This document shows, in pieces, positions 46,771-59,430 of a stretch of 64,000 bases of DNA. Position 1 is the first letter of the stretch. Every line of letters begins with the position of its first letter. Location of the stretch: positions 80,364,885 through 80,428,884 of the forward strand of contig JAUPFV010000005.1 in the NCBI GenBank assembly GCA_036936605.1, read 5' to 3'. Below the pieces are notes generated by a model. That model saw only the letters and a list, made by a program, of their open reading frames with translations, was not told the DNA's origin and did not search any database. The DNA comes from Limnanthes douglasii subsp. nivea. Lineage: Eukaryota; Streptophyta; Magnoliopsida; Brassicales; Limnanthaceae. The position numbers and the translations under genes are program-made.

Positions 46771-47621
46771 CATGTTTGTGTTGCATCGACAGTGATACTA
46801 ACCACAGAGAAACTGCCTTGTTGCCCAACATCGGAAGCGTCTTGATTTTTCCATACCCAGGCTCTGTCTTCCTCAAAAACTACGTCTCGACTCACAGAGA
46901 TGTTGTTGTCTTCGGGATTGTATAGACGACATCCCTTAGTTCCCGGTTCTTGCCCCAAGTAAATCAACATTTTACTTCGGTCATCAAGCTTGATAGTATA
47001 AATGTTTGGTACCTTGGCATGTGCAATACAACCGAATATACAGAGATGTTCTATGTCTGGCTTGTCTCCTGTCCAGGCCTCATAAGGCGTCTTTGCTGTC
47101 AGCGATCGAGTTGGGAGTCTGTTCAACACGTAGCCAGAATGACGTGCTGCCTCTCCCCATAAATGTGCTGAAAGTCGTTTTTCTTCCAAGAAACTTCGAG
47201 TCATGGCTACAACCGTTCTGTTTCTCCGTTCGACAACTCCGTTCTATTGCGGAGAATATGGGACGGTGAGATGTCTGGTAATACCTGTGCTTTCACAATA
47301 GAAGTTGAACTTGTTTGAAGTGAATTCACCCCTCGATCAGTTCTGAAAGTCTTTGTCTCCTTGCACGACTCCTTTTGCCGAAATTGCTCGAAAGCTTTTG
47401 AACACCTCCAAAACTTTGTCTTTCCTTACCAAGAAATAAATCCACATCATCTTGCCGAAATCATCCACCAACAAAAAAAATAGTTCTTTCCAGAGGCTGT
47501 AGATGGTGAGATTGGTCCGCACAAATCCCCGTAAACCAGTTGTAGCATATGTGAAGCATGAAAATTTGTTTGACAAGGAAAGGCTTTCCTTGTTTGTTTT
47601 GACATCAAGCAGCATGTACAC
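46771..47621 (-). pseudogene. Copia-6 integrase core and C-terminal part
   Basis: Integrase catalytic region on the minus strand. L-V-D-D-F and F-L-V-R-K-D-K-V-L-E-V-F are at 47480-47400. The second part, A-M-T-R-S-F-L-E-E-K-R-L to F-G-C-I-A-H-A-K and R-D-V-V-F-E-E-D, is at 47204-46850. Frameshifts near 47460 and between 47337 and 47204 separate the segments. The region of the second acidic residue (47280-47340) is in a shifted frame. Confidence 0.82.
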
Positions 47622-49120
47622 ACGGTTTTAGGATGAACAAGTTCTGGAAGGCCATATGCCGTTCTATTTTTAGACATCAACAACATAGCTTGGAAGTTAA
47701 CATGTCCTAATCTCGAGTTCCAACGCCACGATAATTCCTCAGTTTTCGAAAGTAGACATACAACCTTGCTAGTTTCTATCACAATCTTATATAAATGATT
47801 TACTGATCGCTTAACATTCATTATGAGCCTCCCAGTCTCATTGTACACCCACAAATAATTACCATTCAATACAACTTTATTTCCACTCTCAGATAATTGA
47901 CCAAGACTTATGATATTATTACAGAGAGTGGGAATGAAGTATACATCACGAAAAAGTAGTTCCTCTCCGGTTTTGCCTTTGAATATAATAGATCCCTTTC
48001 CTTTGATTGCAACTGTTGAACCATCGCCAAATTTCACCAAACCTGTCACGCTTTCATCAAGCTCCCGAAACTTGCATCGATCCCCCGTCATGTGGTTGGT
48101 GGCACCGTTGTCCAGGTACCACACATTGGATACACCACAATTCTCTACAACGCTGCTAAGCTTTGGCACAATCTCTCTTTCTGCTATAAGGAGGGCGGGT
48201 TCATCATCTTGTATCTGAGTTAAGTTGACTTCTGGCTTCGATTCTTTGTCACGTCGTGGGCGTCTACACTCAGATGCATAATGACCCATCAAACCACAGT
48301 TGAAGCATCGAACTTTACTCTTGGCTCGTCCGCCTAACTTGCTGCCACTTCCTCTATTTCTCAGGCCTTGGGATTGCTCTATCCCACCTTTCTTCTTTTT
48401 TATCCACTCTTCCCTTGTGAATAAAAGCTGTCCCTCAGCCTTTTCTCGTTTCAACCATTCCTCCTCTGTCAGGAGTAATTGTCCTCCAGTGTTTTCAACC
48501 TGTCCACGAAGCCTTTTTTCGTGTGCTTTTAGAGATCCAATAATCTCTTCAACTGACATTTTCTCTAGATCACCAAACTGTTCGATAGATGAAGGGATCT
48601 GCAAGAATCGTGATGGTATGGCCCTGAGGAATTTCTTGACAACGTAATGTTCCTCAATAGTTTCGCCAAGTGTTCGAATGTTAGTAACCAGAGTACTCAA
48701 CTTTATGGAGAAATTGTCTATGGACTCTGTTTCCTTCATGAGTAAATTCTCAAACTCAGCTTTTAAAGTTTGAACATTAGCCTTCTTGACCTTGTCCGCT
48801 CCCAAACACATGGTTTGTATTGCCATCCATGCTTCCTTTGCTGTCTTTTTTTTCAGCAACGATGAGAAGAATATCTTCAGGAATGGCTTGATAAATTGCA
48901 GCCATCGCCATCTTATCTACCTTGACGTCAATCGTGGGAATGGTGTCCTTCGGTTCAACAGCATCGCAAATCCCATGTGCCTGCATAAACACGCGCATTT
49001 TCAACAACTAGGCCGTATAGTTCGTCTTCGTCAATAGTGGGTAGGTCGAACTTAATGTGCTTTCTTTCGCCTTTCCGGTTCCATTGTGTCTGTTTTTCTT
49101 GCCTTACGTCTGGGCATTCA
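47447..49120 (-). pseudogene. Copia-6 gag-protease-pre-integrase
   Basis: A 470-residue open frame (48859-47447) holds most of gag, a CCHC knuckle C-F-N-C-G-L-M-G-H-Y-A-S-E-C near residue 183, and a protease motif W-Y-L-D-N-G-A-T-N-H. It continues with pre-integrase (F-G-D-G-S, G-K-G-S-I, N-N-I-I-S-L-G-Q-L) and the zinc region (L-G-H-V-N-F, C-T-C-C). The gag N-terminus (48860-49120; V-F-M-Q-A-H-G-I-C-D-A-V) lies in two other frames, so at least two shifts separate it. A repeated T-x-E-E-W segment lies at about residues 130-150. The family is different from Copia-1 to Copia-3. Confidence 0.85.
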
Positions 49121-49142
49121 CCATGCCTTTGCTCTGATACCA

Positions 49143-49383
49143 AATGCAGTCTTAAACACCAGGATTCACACACAAATATGAAGCAAAAGTAATGAAGTGA
49201 ATATGGAAAACAGAAACGTTACAATAAATTTGCTTAACAGAAAGGAAATACAAACTTATACTTAAAGAAATAAACTTCCTAAAAACAAGAACTGCCTAAA
49301 AAAGCAATTGCACTACCCCACGTTCTACCTAATAACAAAACTACTTTATTTATTTCAAACAATTTATTTAAATTATTTCCAAC
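49143..49383 (-). repeat. Copia-6 5' LTR
   Basis: 241 bp on the minus strand between TGTTGGAAAT and the PBS at 49131-49142. No second copy in the window. Confidence 0.65.
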
Positions 49384-50104
49384 ATGGGGAATGCCAACTT
49401 TCATGTGGCTATGCTGGAAACGAAAACGTAGAAGTAGCAGTAAAGAGTGGAGTTTATGAAGCAAAACGAGAAATATTTAGAAGATCGTGAGAGTCAAGAT
49501 ATGGAGGTGGTGATGGGAATGATGGAAATGAACCAGCAATATACTGTTTGGGAATTGCTAAAGTTGAACCATGCAATGGTATTAGGGTCGTTTAAGAAAT
49601 ATTTTCCTCTAGGGGAGTGACTGACATTGGAGGGAACCGAGAGAAAAAATATTATAGATCCTGCTACGAAGATACAGAGGGTGATTCCTCCAAGTTTGAT
49701 ACACTGAGGGAAATGAAGGTATTAACCGAGGTGTCTGTTGACGCTACTTCTACAATGAGCATGCCGGAAGCGTAGACCAATCCTCTATTGTTGGATGCCT
49801 AATATTTCCTGTTGTAAATATGAATAGTTAAACCTTTTTGTGTGTCACTGGACTTATGATGGTGATAGTTATGGGAATATATGGAATAATAGTTTTATTA
49901 AATTGTGTTGATCAAAGTGCTTGGTAAGATGGAAGTAAAGAATAGTTATCAATTATGTGAGTGGATATCTATGTCTGTATTAGACACTTGCTGACTTAGC
50001 GTGTCCTTACAAAATTGGGATTTGTATGGCCCATCGCAGCATTTGTACGGCATGCCATTCGGCTTATTCATCGGAGATAACGATTTGGCCGATTGTGTAG
50101 CCTC
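49384..50104. other. Spacer between Copia-6 and the Gypsy element
   Basis: Short broken frames on the plus strand (about 49450-49770) hint at an old coding fragment, but no family is recognised. No RNA gene or repeat seen. Confidence 0.45.
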
Positions 50105-50475
50105 TGATCAGTCCAGTTTTTCGCCACTCACTGTAGAAACCGGACAGGGGAAATTCGGACAAAAGCCACCCACTGAACCATCCGAACAGGACTAAAGTAT
50201 TAAAAACTAATCACTTTATGACTAAGCTAATTACCAACTTGTTTAAAGAACTAATGGGTCTTTGAATTCGACCTGGTTTCATGAGTTTGACCCGAAAACC
50301 CATGAGGCCCATAATTAATGGTATATATACCCAACCACTTTCATTAATGAGGGTAATGAAAATTTAATACAACCAGACAGCTCAAATCTCTCAATACAAA
50401 CCACTTAAATATGAAATACCCTTGAAACATCACAAAATACCTGAGTAAACTACCCTGAGGCCAAAATAATCCACA
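50105..50475 (+). repeat. Gypsy 5' LTR
   Basis: 371 bp, TGATCAGTCC to ATAATCCACA. A TATA-like GGTATATATACCC is at 50320-50332. Followed by the PBS at about 50481. Confidence 0.92.
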
Positions 50476-50505
50476 CCGAATTGGCGACCACAGTGGGAGG
50501 GGAAG

Positions 50506-52876
50506 GTGCCTGAATCAAGAATTCGAAAGCATCAAGAAAGACCAGTTCCGATGAATCCGGACGAACAGGAAGTGCCACCAACTTTGGCAGATGTGGTGGG
50601 AGAAAATGATGAATATACTATCGAAGAGCGAGATAGACTAAAAATTGAGATAGAAGCCTTGAGGGCTGCTAAAAGGGGAGAATTGGGTATGAAAGAAAAG
50701 TCAAAAGCGTCAGCAGTTCACCATACTGACAATCCAAGAGAGCATGAGCCATCAAAAACCCATGTAAGCGCTAAAAAGACTCATGCTAGTTCAAACAAGT
50801 CTCCCCGGTCTAAACTGGTGGAGAGCTCAGATTCAAACTCAGAATCTTCCAGCAGCTCCTCAAACGAAGACGGAGTCGAAGAATCCCCATCATCCAGCAG
50901 TGATGAAGGCCGTATTAGGAAGAAAGAGAAGTTAGTTAAAAAATACTCAAAAAAGGGACAGGCATGGAAGGTTGAAGAGGCATCTGGGTAAAGGATCGTC
51001 TCATAGTCACAGCCATGGCCGAAGGCACGTAGACCGATCAATGGATCTTTTTGCCTTTCATGATGAGCCAGGTATCTTTGCAACTCCCAACGAAGATACT
51101 GTATTCAGTCGTGGCCGGAATTGGAGACAATCCCTATTGTCTTCCAAAATACTGTCCGGAAACCTTCGTAAGAGGTTTGACAGTACAAAGATAGAGAAAT
51201 ATGATGGTAGTAAAGATCCCGATAACCATCTGGAGAAATTTAAAAAATATATGATGAACTTTGATGATGATGATAAGCTACTCTGTCGAGCGTTCTCCCA
51301 GTCTTTTTCGGGGAGTGCTCTGAAGTGGTATAATAGTTTACCACAATGCTGCATTAGAAATTTCGATACTTTTTGGGTGGCCTTCCGGAGACAGTTCGTT
51401 GGAAGTAAAGAAGTGAAGGCCAATAGAGACACTATTATCCATTGTGCCCAAGAACCAAATGAATCTTTGAAGCAGTATATAAGTCGCTTTGTGAACACCA
51501 AAAATGGATTAGCTGATTGCTTTGAACAAGTAGCAATAGCTTCTCTGAGGCAGGATTTGAACTCTGGCAATTTGGCTGATTCTGTGATCAGGAAAAAGGC
51601 CATGACATGGGGAGGTTTACTGAATCAGGTCGACAAACAGATTAATGTGGATGAAACAAAGAAAACCAGAGTGCACCGACATGTAAGATATGCACCAGCT
51701 GCACCAAATCAAAACCAGAATCAGTCCGGGTATAAGGCCAAGGAAGCCATACAGGGTCAAAACAGGGCCAAGGCTCAATCCCACCCAGCTGCACCAGCTC
51801 AAAGCCAACAATCTAGAAATAAATCAGGACCATGGGTTCAACCGGAGTGGTTTGCTGAACTAAAAAAAGTGGCAACCATTTATGACAAAACAAAAGATGA
51901 AGTACATTTCAGGAAGCCAGCTGCGCTTCAATCACCCAGGGAAAGTCGAAATAACAGTTTTTGTCAGTATCATCGTGATACCGGCCATACCACTGAAGAT
52001 TGCATTGCGTTCAAACAAGAACTACAGAATTTGATTGAGAGAGGGAAGTTGGGGGCATATGTTAAAAAAAAAAGTGGAAATAGGCCTGATAATTCTCCTC
52101 GGACTGGCCCGAACAATATAGGGACATCGGCTCCGGATGGGGATATGGTGATAATTGAAATGTTTGATGTAGAGTCGGAGTATCTGGATCATGATCCAAC
52201 TCGATACAAGGTGGGCATAATCACAGAAAAATACAAGTCGGTGTCCGGGCTCATTAGCTTCTTTGAGTCACTTACAATATTTGGGGGAGACACTATGACT
52301 ACCCCAACTGCTTCCTCGAGAAAGAGGCATGTTCATACTTTAACTACCCAACTGGAAGGAGACATGCCTTTCTATCAATCGCGAATTCCATTTCCCTTTA
52401 TTGTTTTCAATGAAGATGACTCGAGGGACATACCTGGTCCTCATGAAGATGCTGTTGTAATTGGAGCCTCCATTGGGGGAAATGACATAAGACGAATTTT
52501 GGTGGACACCGGTAGTTCAGCCAATATCCTCTTTTTAACTTCTTATAAACAGATGAAGAATCCGGCAGTGATTCAGCGTTCGAACAGATCAATAGTGGGT
52601 TTTACTGGAAGCTCAGCTGATGTAATTGGGGAATTCGAAGAGGAAATTCTGTTGGGCAAGGGCCCTTTTAAAAATATGGTCAGAATACTTTTTGTTGTGG
52701 TGGATTTTTCTACGCGTTACAATTCTATTTTGGGGAGGTTGTGGCTCTCCAGGATGCATGTTGTGGCTTCAACACTCACACAATGTTTGAAATATGATGT
52801 GCAAGGACAAGTGGGAGTTGTCCAAAGCAGTCAGAAGGTAGCAAGGGAGTGTTATGCAACAGCCTTTGCCCCTTGA
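50506..52876 (+). pseudogene. Gypsy gag and protease (one frameshift)
   Basis: The N-terminal part (50506-50991, 161 residues) is charged, with a Ser-rich S/E tract (residues about 105-135). A frameshift near 50980 leads to a 634-residue frame (50972-52876). This holds the retrotransposon gag domain (K-Y-D-G-S-K-D-P, A-L-K-W-Y-N-S-L-P, F-R-R-Q-F-V-G-S, L-K-Q-Y-I-S-R-F), a zinc finger C-x2-H-x4-H-x4-C (C-Q-Y-H...C, about 51961-52002) and the aspartic protease L-V-D-T-G-S-S-A (D-T-G codons 52505-52513). It ends in TGA at 52874. Pol follows in another frame, so pol expression would need frameshifting or the frame was lost by mutation. Confidence 0.9.
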
Positions 52877-52899
52877 ACTTTGGGGGCTGTTCGGATCAG

Positions 52900-55800
52900 T
52901 GAAAATTAGCAATTTGAGTGGCCCTCTGGAGAGAGGGTGAAATTGATGACCCCAGAGAGACCCCTGGTGTTTTAATACCTATTGAACAAGTTGAAACTCA
53001 CTCTCTGGCTGAAGGAAGAAGTGTCAAGATCGGATCCAAGATGACATCGGAGTTAAAGAGTAAAGTGTTAGCCTTTTTAAAAATCCATCAACATGTTTTC
53101 GCTTGGTGCAATGCTAATGTAACCAGATTACCAGCAGACATTATATCACACCAATTATCCATCCGGAGGAATATAGCACCCGTTATACAAAAGAGGAGAG
53201 CTTTTTCTAAGGAAAAGGCTGATATCATAGTTCAAGAGGTTGACCGACTTACTAAAATGGGACACATAAAGGAATCTCAATATCCTTTATGGACAGCCAA
53301 TCCGGTGCTAGTAAAGAAGAAAAATGGAAAATGGCGTATGTGCATTGATTTTATAGATCTCAATAGGGCTTGCCCAAAAGACTTATATCCTGTCCCTCGA
53401 ATTGATCAGTTGGTGGACTCTACATCTGGGAACAAGCTATTGTGCTTTATGGATGCCTTCTCCGGGTATAATCAAATTCAAGTAGATCGGAAGGATCAAG
53501 AACATACTACATTTGTTACTGATAGGGGCCTCCATTGTTACAAGGTGATGCCATTTGGGTTAAAGAACGTTGGGGCTACTTATCAGAGATTAGTAAACAA
53601 GTCTTTCGCTAATCATATTGGAAGAAACATGGAAGTCTACATTGATGACATGATGGTAAAGAGTGTGGACGAAGAGCTATACTTAGCAGATCTCCAAGAA
53701 ACCTTTGCCAACTTGGTGAAGGTAAATTTAAAATTAAATCCAGAAAAATGTGTGTTCGGGGTGCAGTCCGGAAAATTCTTGGGGTATGTAATAAGTGAGA
53801 AGGGCATACAACCTGATCCAGACTAGCTTAGTGCTTTATTACAGATGGAGCCTTCTCGGAATATTAAAGAAGTACAAAAATTGACAGGCAGGTTAGCTGC
53901 TCTAAACCGTTTTATCCAGAGGTCTTCGGATAGGTGTGCTCCTTTTTTCCAAACTTTGAAAGGTGAAAAAGAGTTTAATTGGTCTCCCTAGTGTGACCAG
54001 GCTTTTGATGAAATTCAGAGGCACTTATCATCCCCTAAAACTTTGTTTAAACCTGTTGATGGAGAGACACTCTATATATACCTGGCAGTATATGATTGCG
54101 CCCTAAGTGCAGTGCTGGTTAGGGAGGAGGATAATTATCCTCGTCCGGTGTACTCTATTAGTAAAAGCTTGATTAATGCAGAGAGAAGATATTTGAAACT
54201 TGAAAAACTAGCACTGGCTTTAGTAATTGCTGCTAGGAAAATGAGGCCTACTTTCAGTCTCATTCGATCATTGTCCGGACGTCTTTTCCCTTAAAAAACG
54301 TTCTTCAAAAAGGCAGATGTTTCAACCAGAATGACCAAGTGGTCAGTAGAGCTGGGAGACTATGACATTGATTTTTCCCCTCGAACAGCAGTCAAGGCTC
54401 AGACTGTTGCTGATTTCCTAGTCGAATTTCACTCAGACAGAGACAACAAAGAAGCAACGGTTGAGAAAACTAAGAAAGTATGGGTTGTCCGGACTGATGG
54501 AGGATCAAGTACTATGGGTTGTGGTGCTGGGATATGTTTAACCTCTCTATACGGTGACAAAATGTACCAGGCTATATGTTTTTCTTTCAGGGCTTCCAAT
54601 AATGAGTCCGAATATATAGCTGGCTTGAAATTAGCTCTCATTTGTGGAGCCTAAAGGGTCAGGTTAATGAGTGATTCTCAGCTTCTTATCCATCATGCCC
54701 AAGGTCAATCCGAGGCTAAAAAGGAGCAGCTAGTTAAATACTTACTTGTTCTCAAAGAAGTGGCACTTAGTTTAAAAAACATTACCTATGAGTACATACC
54801 CCGAATAGAAAATACGCTAGCAGACTCCGTGGCAACCATAGCCTATTCTGAGTCCTATCCTTGGATTCATGTGCAAGAGTGCCCATCCATTCAAATCAAT
54901 CCGGACAAGGAGGAAGAAAGTTTGAATATACAATTAAATCAACCTCGAGAATGGAGATTTTCTCTTTTCCAGTACCTCTAAAATGGCATTTTGCCTCCGG
55001 AAAAAGTAGTGGCAAGAAAAGTAAAATATAAGGCTCGTGGTTTTGTCATCTTAAGAGATGTTCTTTACAAAAAATCCTTTAGTAGGCTTCTTTTACGATG
55101 TTTGAGGTTTGAAGAGTCCCAAATGGTGCTCTTCGAATTACATGATGGCGAGGGATCATCACACTATGGGTTCAGGGCTCTAACGAGAAGGGTCTTGCTA
55201 GCTGGATACTATTGGCCCTCCATAATGCAAGATGCCAAGGAATTGGTAAAAAAGTGTGATCCATGCCAAAGATACAGTAATGAAATTCATACCCAGTTGT
55301 CCCATTAGAGTCAATTTCTGAGCCAATACCTTTTGCTCGTTGGTGGCTAGATTTGGTGGGACCTCTACCCATGGCATCCGGAGGATGCAGAACTATAAAA
55401 GTTGCAATCGATTACTTCTCAAAGTGGATTGAAGAAGCCCCATTGGCAGGAACTACTTCGAAAGTTGTGATAAAATTCATCTTATCTAATATTTGATGTA
55501 GATTTGGGGTTCCACAAAAGATAACCACAGACAATGGGCCATTGTTCGATAACAAGGATGTGGAGAATTTCTGTGCCTCTAGAGGAATTCAACATTGTTT
55601 CTCCTCTCCTTTTCACCCACAAGAAAATGGTCAAGTTGAAGTGGCTAACAGAACCATCCTGTCTGTTCTTAAAAAGAATCTAGAAGGGGCTGCTGGAAAT
55701 TGGCCAAGTTATTTACAAGAAGTCCTATGGGCTTACCGGACCACTCCCGGGGCTGCAACACAAGAATCCCCATTTGCCTTGGTATATGGTATGGATGTAA

Positions 55801-56141
55801 TAGCTCCCATGAAGGTTACACTCCCTTCATTTCGAGTCCACCATTTTTCCGAACAAGCTAATGAAGAGGCTATCAGAAGCCAGCTTGACTTGATGGAAGA
55901 AAGAAGAGTTAAACCTCACCTTAGAGCCACACACTATCAAGGTTTGATGAGAAGCATATTTGCTTCCAGAGTCAAAAGAAGGAATTTTCAATCAGGTGAT
56001 AAGGTGCTAAGAAACGTTTTCCTACACACCAAGGAGAAGCAGTTCGGCAAGCTAGCTCCGACATGGGAAGAACCCTATGTGGTCATGAAAAGATTAAGCC
56101 TGGGACATACATGCTCAAAGATAAAGATGGATGAATTTTGA
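52900..56141 (+). pseudogene. Gypsy pol: RT, two RNase H domains, integrase (broken)
   Basis: RT is open at 52918-53826 (W-R-M-C-I-D-F, L-C-F-M-D-A-F-S-G-Y, F-G-L-K-N-V-G-A-T-Y, and Y-I-D-D-M codons at 53638-53652). A TAG at 53824 precedes the connection (L-T-G-R-L-A-A-L-N-R-F), and another TAG lies near 53988. The first RNase H (Y-L-A-V-Y-D-C-A-L-S-A-V) is at 54040-54290, with paired frameshifts near 54245 and 54312. The second, archaeal-type RNase H (T-D-G-G-S-S, S-N-N-E-S-E-Y) starts near 54490 and has a TAA at 54652. Integrase has H-H-C-C at 55140-55280 (G-Y-Y-W-P, C-D-P-C-Q-R), a TAG near 55306 with a frame change, then D (V-G-P-L), T-D-N-G-P at 55530 and P-Q-E-N-G-Q-V-E at 55617. It closes at 56141. 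Confidence 0.92.
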
Positions 56142-56669
56142 ATCACCCCTGGAACATTGAACATCTTTGGTTGTATTTAGAATAAAGACTATGTAAATAT
56201 TTACTTGTTTAAAGTCCATGTAAATATCTGGGGGCATATTATTTCCTACCCTGGTGGTGCGGGGAGGTTTTTATGAGGTGTCTAGGTTTTTTTTTTAATA
56301 AAGTTTGATGCCTTCTTGAAAAATTCGAAGTGGTTTGACTATTAGATCGAATTAATTCGCTGAAGTGATGACTATTTAAACACTTGTCATCGAAGAATTT
56401 AAACACTATCACTTTAAAATATTAAAAGGCCATTTAAATACGAGCCATCAAAATTGGAAAACTATGAAACAAAGTAAGAGTTATGTAAGATGAAACTGCC
56501 CGGCGGATACCGGGGAATAATATTAAATATGTAAAATGTCTTGGCCATCCAAGGACTTTAGAGTTTCAAAGATAAGGTTTTTCCGGACAAGGGCCGGAAA
56601 CGGTTACAAAATTCCCTTGGCCATCCAAGGACTTTAGTCATAAAAATTAAAAAACATATGGTTAAAACT
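56142..56669. other. Non-coding stretch between pol and the antisense gene
   Basis: Contains two copies of a unit reading CTTGGCCATCC AAGGACTTTAG (near 56539 and 56618) and AT-rich spacer. As pol (plus) and the extra gene (minus) converge here, it should hold both 3' ends. Confidence 0.6.
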
Positions 56670-59430
56670 TTAAGGCTGAGCTTTCTTGGATGGCCCAGCC
56701 TCACTTAGTTTCTTCTTGGGATCTTCTATCACCTTGTTGGTGTATGCATCAATTCTGGCTTGGATTGTTTTCTCTTGCTCTTTTGTCAAGTCATCTTTTT
56801 CTTGCTTAGCCTTGGACACAGCATCCTCAAGCGAAATCTTGTCGCTTGTTAGAGTCTGAATGATGTTGTCTTTGGCCTTCACTTCCTCTTTTGAAGTAGA
56901 CAGATTCTTTTCCAAGTCAGAGTACTTGGATTGAAATTCTGTTACAACCCCCTCTAAAGTGGCCAACTTGATGGCCAAGTCCTCTTTCCCCTTCTTCAGC
57001 TCCTCATTTTCTCTCTTTAATGCCTCAATACTATGATTGGTAGTAAGAAGGTCGTTAGACAAACTCTCCTTGTCAGAGTTGAGTGAATTGATAATGGCTG
57101 ACTGGTTTTGCACTTGCTTCTCCAAGTTAAGCACAGGTTGAATGTTGCTCAATAAGGAGTGGGTCACCATATCCTTCTCTCCTGAAACAGAAAATTATTT
57201 ACCATTGAAAGTGACTATGTTCGAAGAGCTTGGGGGAGGTAAGGGCCAGCAAATTCATCTGTCTCAAGGTCTTCGAAGTAAAGGCCAATCCCTTGAAGGC
57301 TACTGATGTCCACCCCATCAATATTAATATCCCCTCCAGTGCCCTCTCCAGTGGGAAAGTCACTTGGGATTTCTTCTGCATCAGTTGGATCTATTGGGTC
57401 GACCGGAGGAAAAGACTCTGGAGGCCGGAGAACAACTTCATCTCCCTTGGAGGTTTTCTTCTTCTTGGCCTCCCTATCTCCACCTTCTGCTCCCCATTTT
57501 TTGTCCTTCTTGGGAGCCTTAGGGGGTCTTGAAGGTTCAACTGCTTCCTTGGTGCTTTCATTCTCCACTACTTGAAGCAGAGCAGCATCAATCCTTCCTT
57601 GGTCCTGCACCTCCTGGTTGGTTGGGACAGTTTCCTCAACGTCACCTGGGTTGACCTCACCTGCATACTGCTTAGCTTTGATTTTTTTGGCCTTCATCTT
57701 GCTTGGGGCTTTAGCTCTGCCCGGCAAAGCTAACTTTCCATCCTTTGCATCTGTCTTCTGGAGAATGACCTCCGGAGGGGGCGGAGTGGTTAATTCCTCC
57801 CAAGACATGTCTCTCCGACCGCTGGTGTTCCAGAGATGGGATTTCACCAAGTTACGACCGGTGAAGCAGTTGTGGAAGCGATTTCCCCACTTCTCAGCAG
57901 CCCAAGCGTTTAGCTTGGCATAAGTGGTCAGCCCCTCCTTTAAGGGGTCATTAAACTCCTTCGGCAGCACTACCAAAAAACAAAAGAAGAGAAATTAAAC
58001 AAATAAACTTATTTATAAGAAAAGATAGAAATATGTAGTGAAATATTTACCTGTGCTCTTCCATCTGCTGGTAAGCATGCTTGGATTGACACCAGCTTTA
58101 ATCTTCCTCCTATTCTCCTAAGCACCACTGATAAACAAAAACTGAGTCTTCCAGTTCTTCTCTGACTCAAGTAAGTCATCAACCACTTTGTAATTGTCAC
58201 CCATATTGTAATGATAAAAGGGGATAACATGGTTCTGCAAAGGCTGGCCACAGAAGCGAATTGCTCTATTGGAAGTGGAATTTCGGAGAGTCCGGAGACC
58301 ATAATGCAGGCCATAAGTGTGAATCGAGCATTAGGGCTCAGTTGGCTTGGGTAGAGTTTTATCAGATGGAAATATCTGACTATCTCTGGGTCCAAGGGAA
58401 ACCTAAGCCCCCAGTTCAATAGCTATGTGTAGAAAACTATCTCACTGAGCTTGCAATCCATCGGCGTCTCCGGATCAACAGGAATCCTCACTTTGACAGA
58501 CTCTAGGATCCCCCACTTCGTACGCATCTGATCTAGTTTATCTGTGTGAATGAAAGAATATTTGACTTTCTGCATAGCTAGTAGATACTTTACACTCACT
58601 TTGTGGAAGCAAGGTCGCACGTTTCCTTCAAGACACTCCGGCAGGTCCGGGTGTTTTAAGCATAACTTCTCTTTGCCCTTGTTTTTCTTGACGATGGCAG
58701 TCTCACTCGTCTGCCCGAAGACGTCGGTCTCAAAAGGGTCTTCTTCAACAGTGTCCTCCATAACATCTTCCATTGCTAGGGAAGGGTTATCAGTTGTTTT
58801 TGGGAGGGAAATGCTCGTGGTTGTCTCCGTAAGCTGTCTGGACGGCTGAGCACTGCTTTCTTTTTGCGGTCTGAAGTCCGGCTGAGGCTCGGATCCGGAG
58901 GGTTCGTTTCGAAGGCTTGAACTGGTGGCCTCCGGACCAGAAAATTTGTCTTTAGGAGCTTTAATGGGCGCTTCTGACCCTGAAATTTTGTCTTTGACCC
59001 CAGATTTAGAAGGCACAGATTTTGGAGATTTAGACTGTGGAGAAACAGCCTGGCATTTTACTAAGCGGCCTCTTCGTCGAAGGTTTAGCTTTTCTGGGGA
59101 AACATCAGCATCCGACCCCATGGCTATGAATGTAGAGGGTCTCCTAGCACTTGTAACTACTTGCTCTTGTTCAACAATAGGCTCCGACTCCTGGATCGAT
59201 GAGCTTGAGATGATCGATAAAAGACTAGGTTGAAACAACCTTCTAGGTTTGGAGCTTCTGGCAGAAGACAAACCTCGATCAGGCTCTGAGGTTGGTGTTT
59301 CAGGTTTGTCAATAGGAGAAATTGGGAGGCCTGCTGCAATGCGCTTTTCTCGTTCGACCCTTTGTGCTTTCTCTAACTCCGACAGATTCAGCCACCCACT
59401 TTTTACCAAAGCGTTTCTTGCTGTAAACAT
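56670..59430 (-). pseudogene. Antisense extra gene of the Tat element (gypsy-type transposon-protein domain, coiled coil)
   Basis: Large coding region on the strand opposite gag-pol. From ATG 59430: a Lys/Arg-, Ser- and Pro-rich N-terminal 200 residues, then a domain near 58530-58270 with F-Y-T, L-L-N-W-G-L-R-F-P-L-D-P and L-Y-P-S-Q-L-S-P-N-A. This fits the plant putative gypsy-type transposon domain (PF04195). One TAG interrupts it at 58423 and a frameshift lies near 58226. A GT-AG intron of 81 bases, 58050-57970, joins to an exon (57969-57215) with basic and acidic low-complexity segments. The last part (57170-56670) encodes a long coiled coil (E-A-L-K-R-E-N-E-E-L-K-K-G-K). The junction near 57190 is unresolved. 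Tat/Ogre relatives are known to carry extra ORFs, some antisense, whose role is unknown. Confidence 0.8.
57970..58050 (-). other. Intron of the antisense gene
   Basis: Minus-strand GTAAATATTTC donor and TTTTTTGGTAG acceptor, AT-rich, 81 bases. Removing it keeps the frame from K-S-T to V-L-P-K-E-F. Confidence 0.65.

Larger units (their letters stand above)
45432..49383 (-). mobile_element. Copia-6: Copia element, probably chimeric
   Basis: On the minus strand a 241-bp 5' LTR (49143-49383; starts TGTTGGAAATAATT and ends ACTGCATT) is followed by TGGTATCAGAGC (49131-49142), gag, protease, integrase and RT. The other end has a purine tract AAGTGGGAGAA and a TGTTGGATAAAC start at 45431. That sequence does not match the 5' LTR beyond its first few bases. 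RNase H is missing, and RT reads into a second gag fragment. No target duplication is found. The left end may therefore belong to another element. Confidence 0.75.

Noticed and set aside
57230..57923. Plus-strand open frames in the Gypsy extra region
   Set aside because: They overlap the minus-strand antisense gene, which has domain, coiled-coil and intron support; the plus frames show none.
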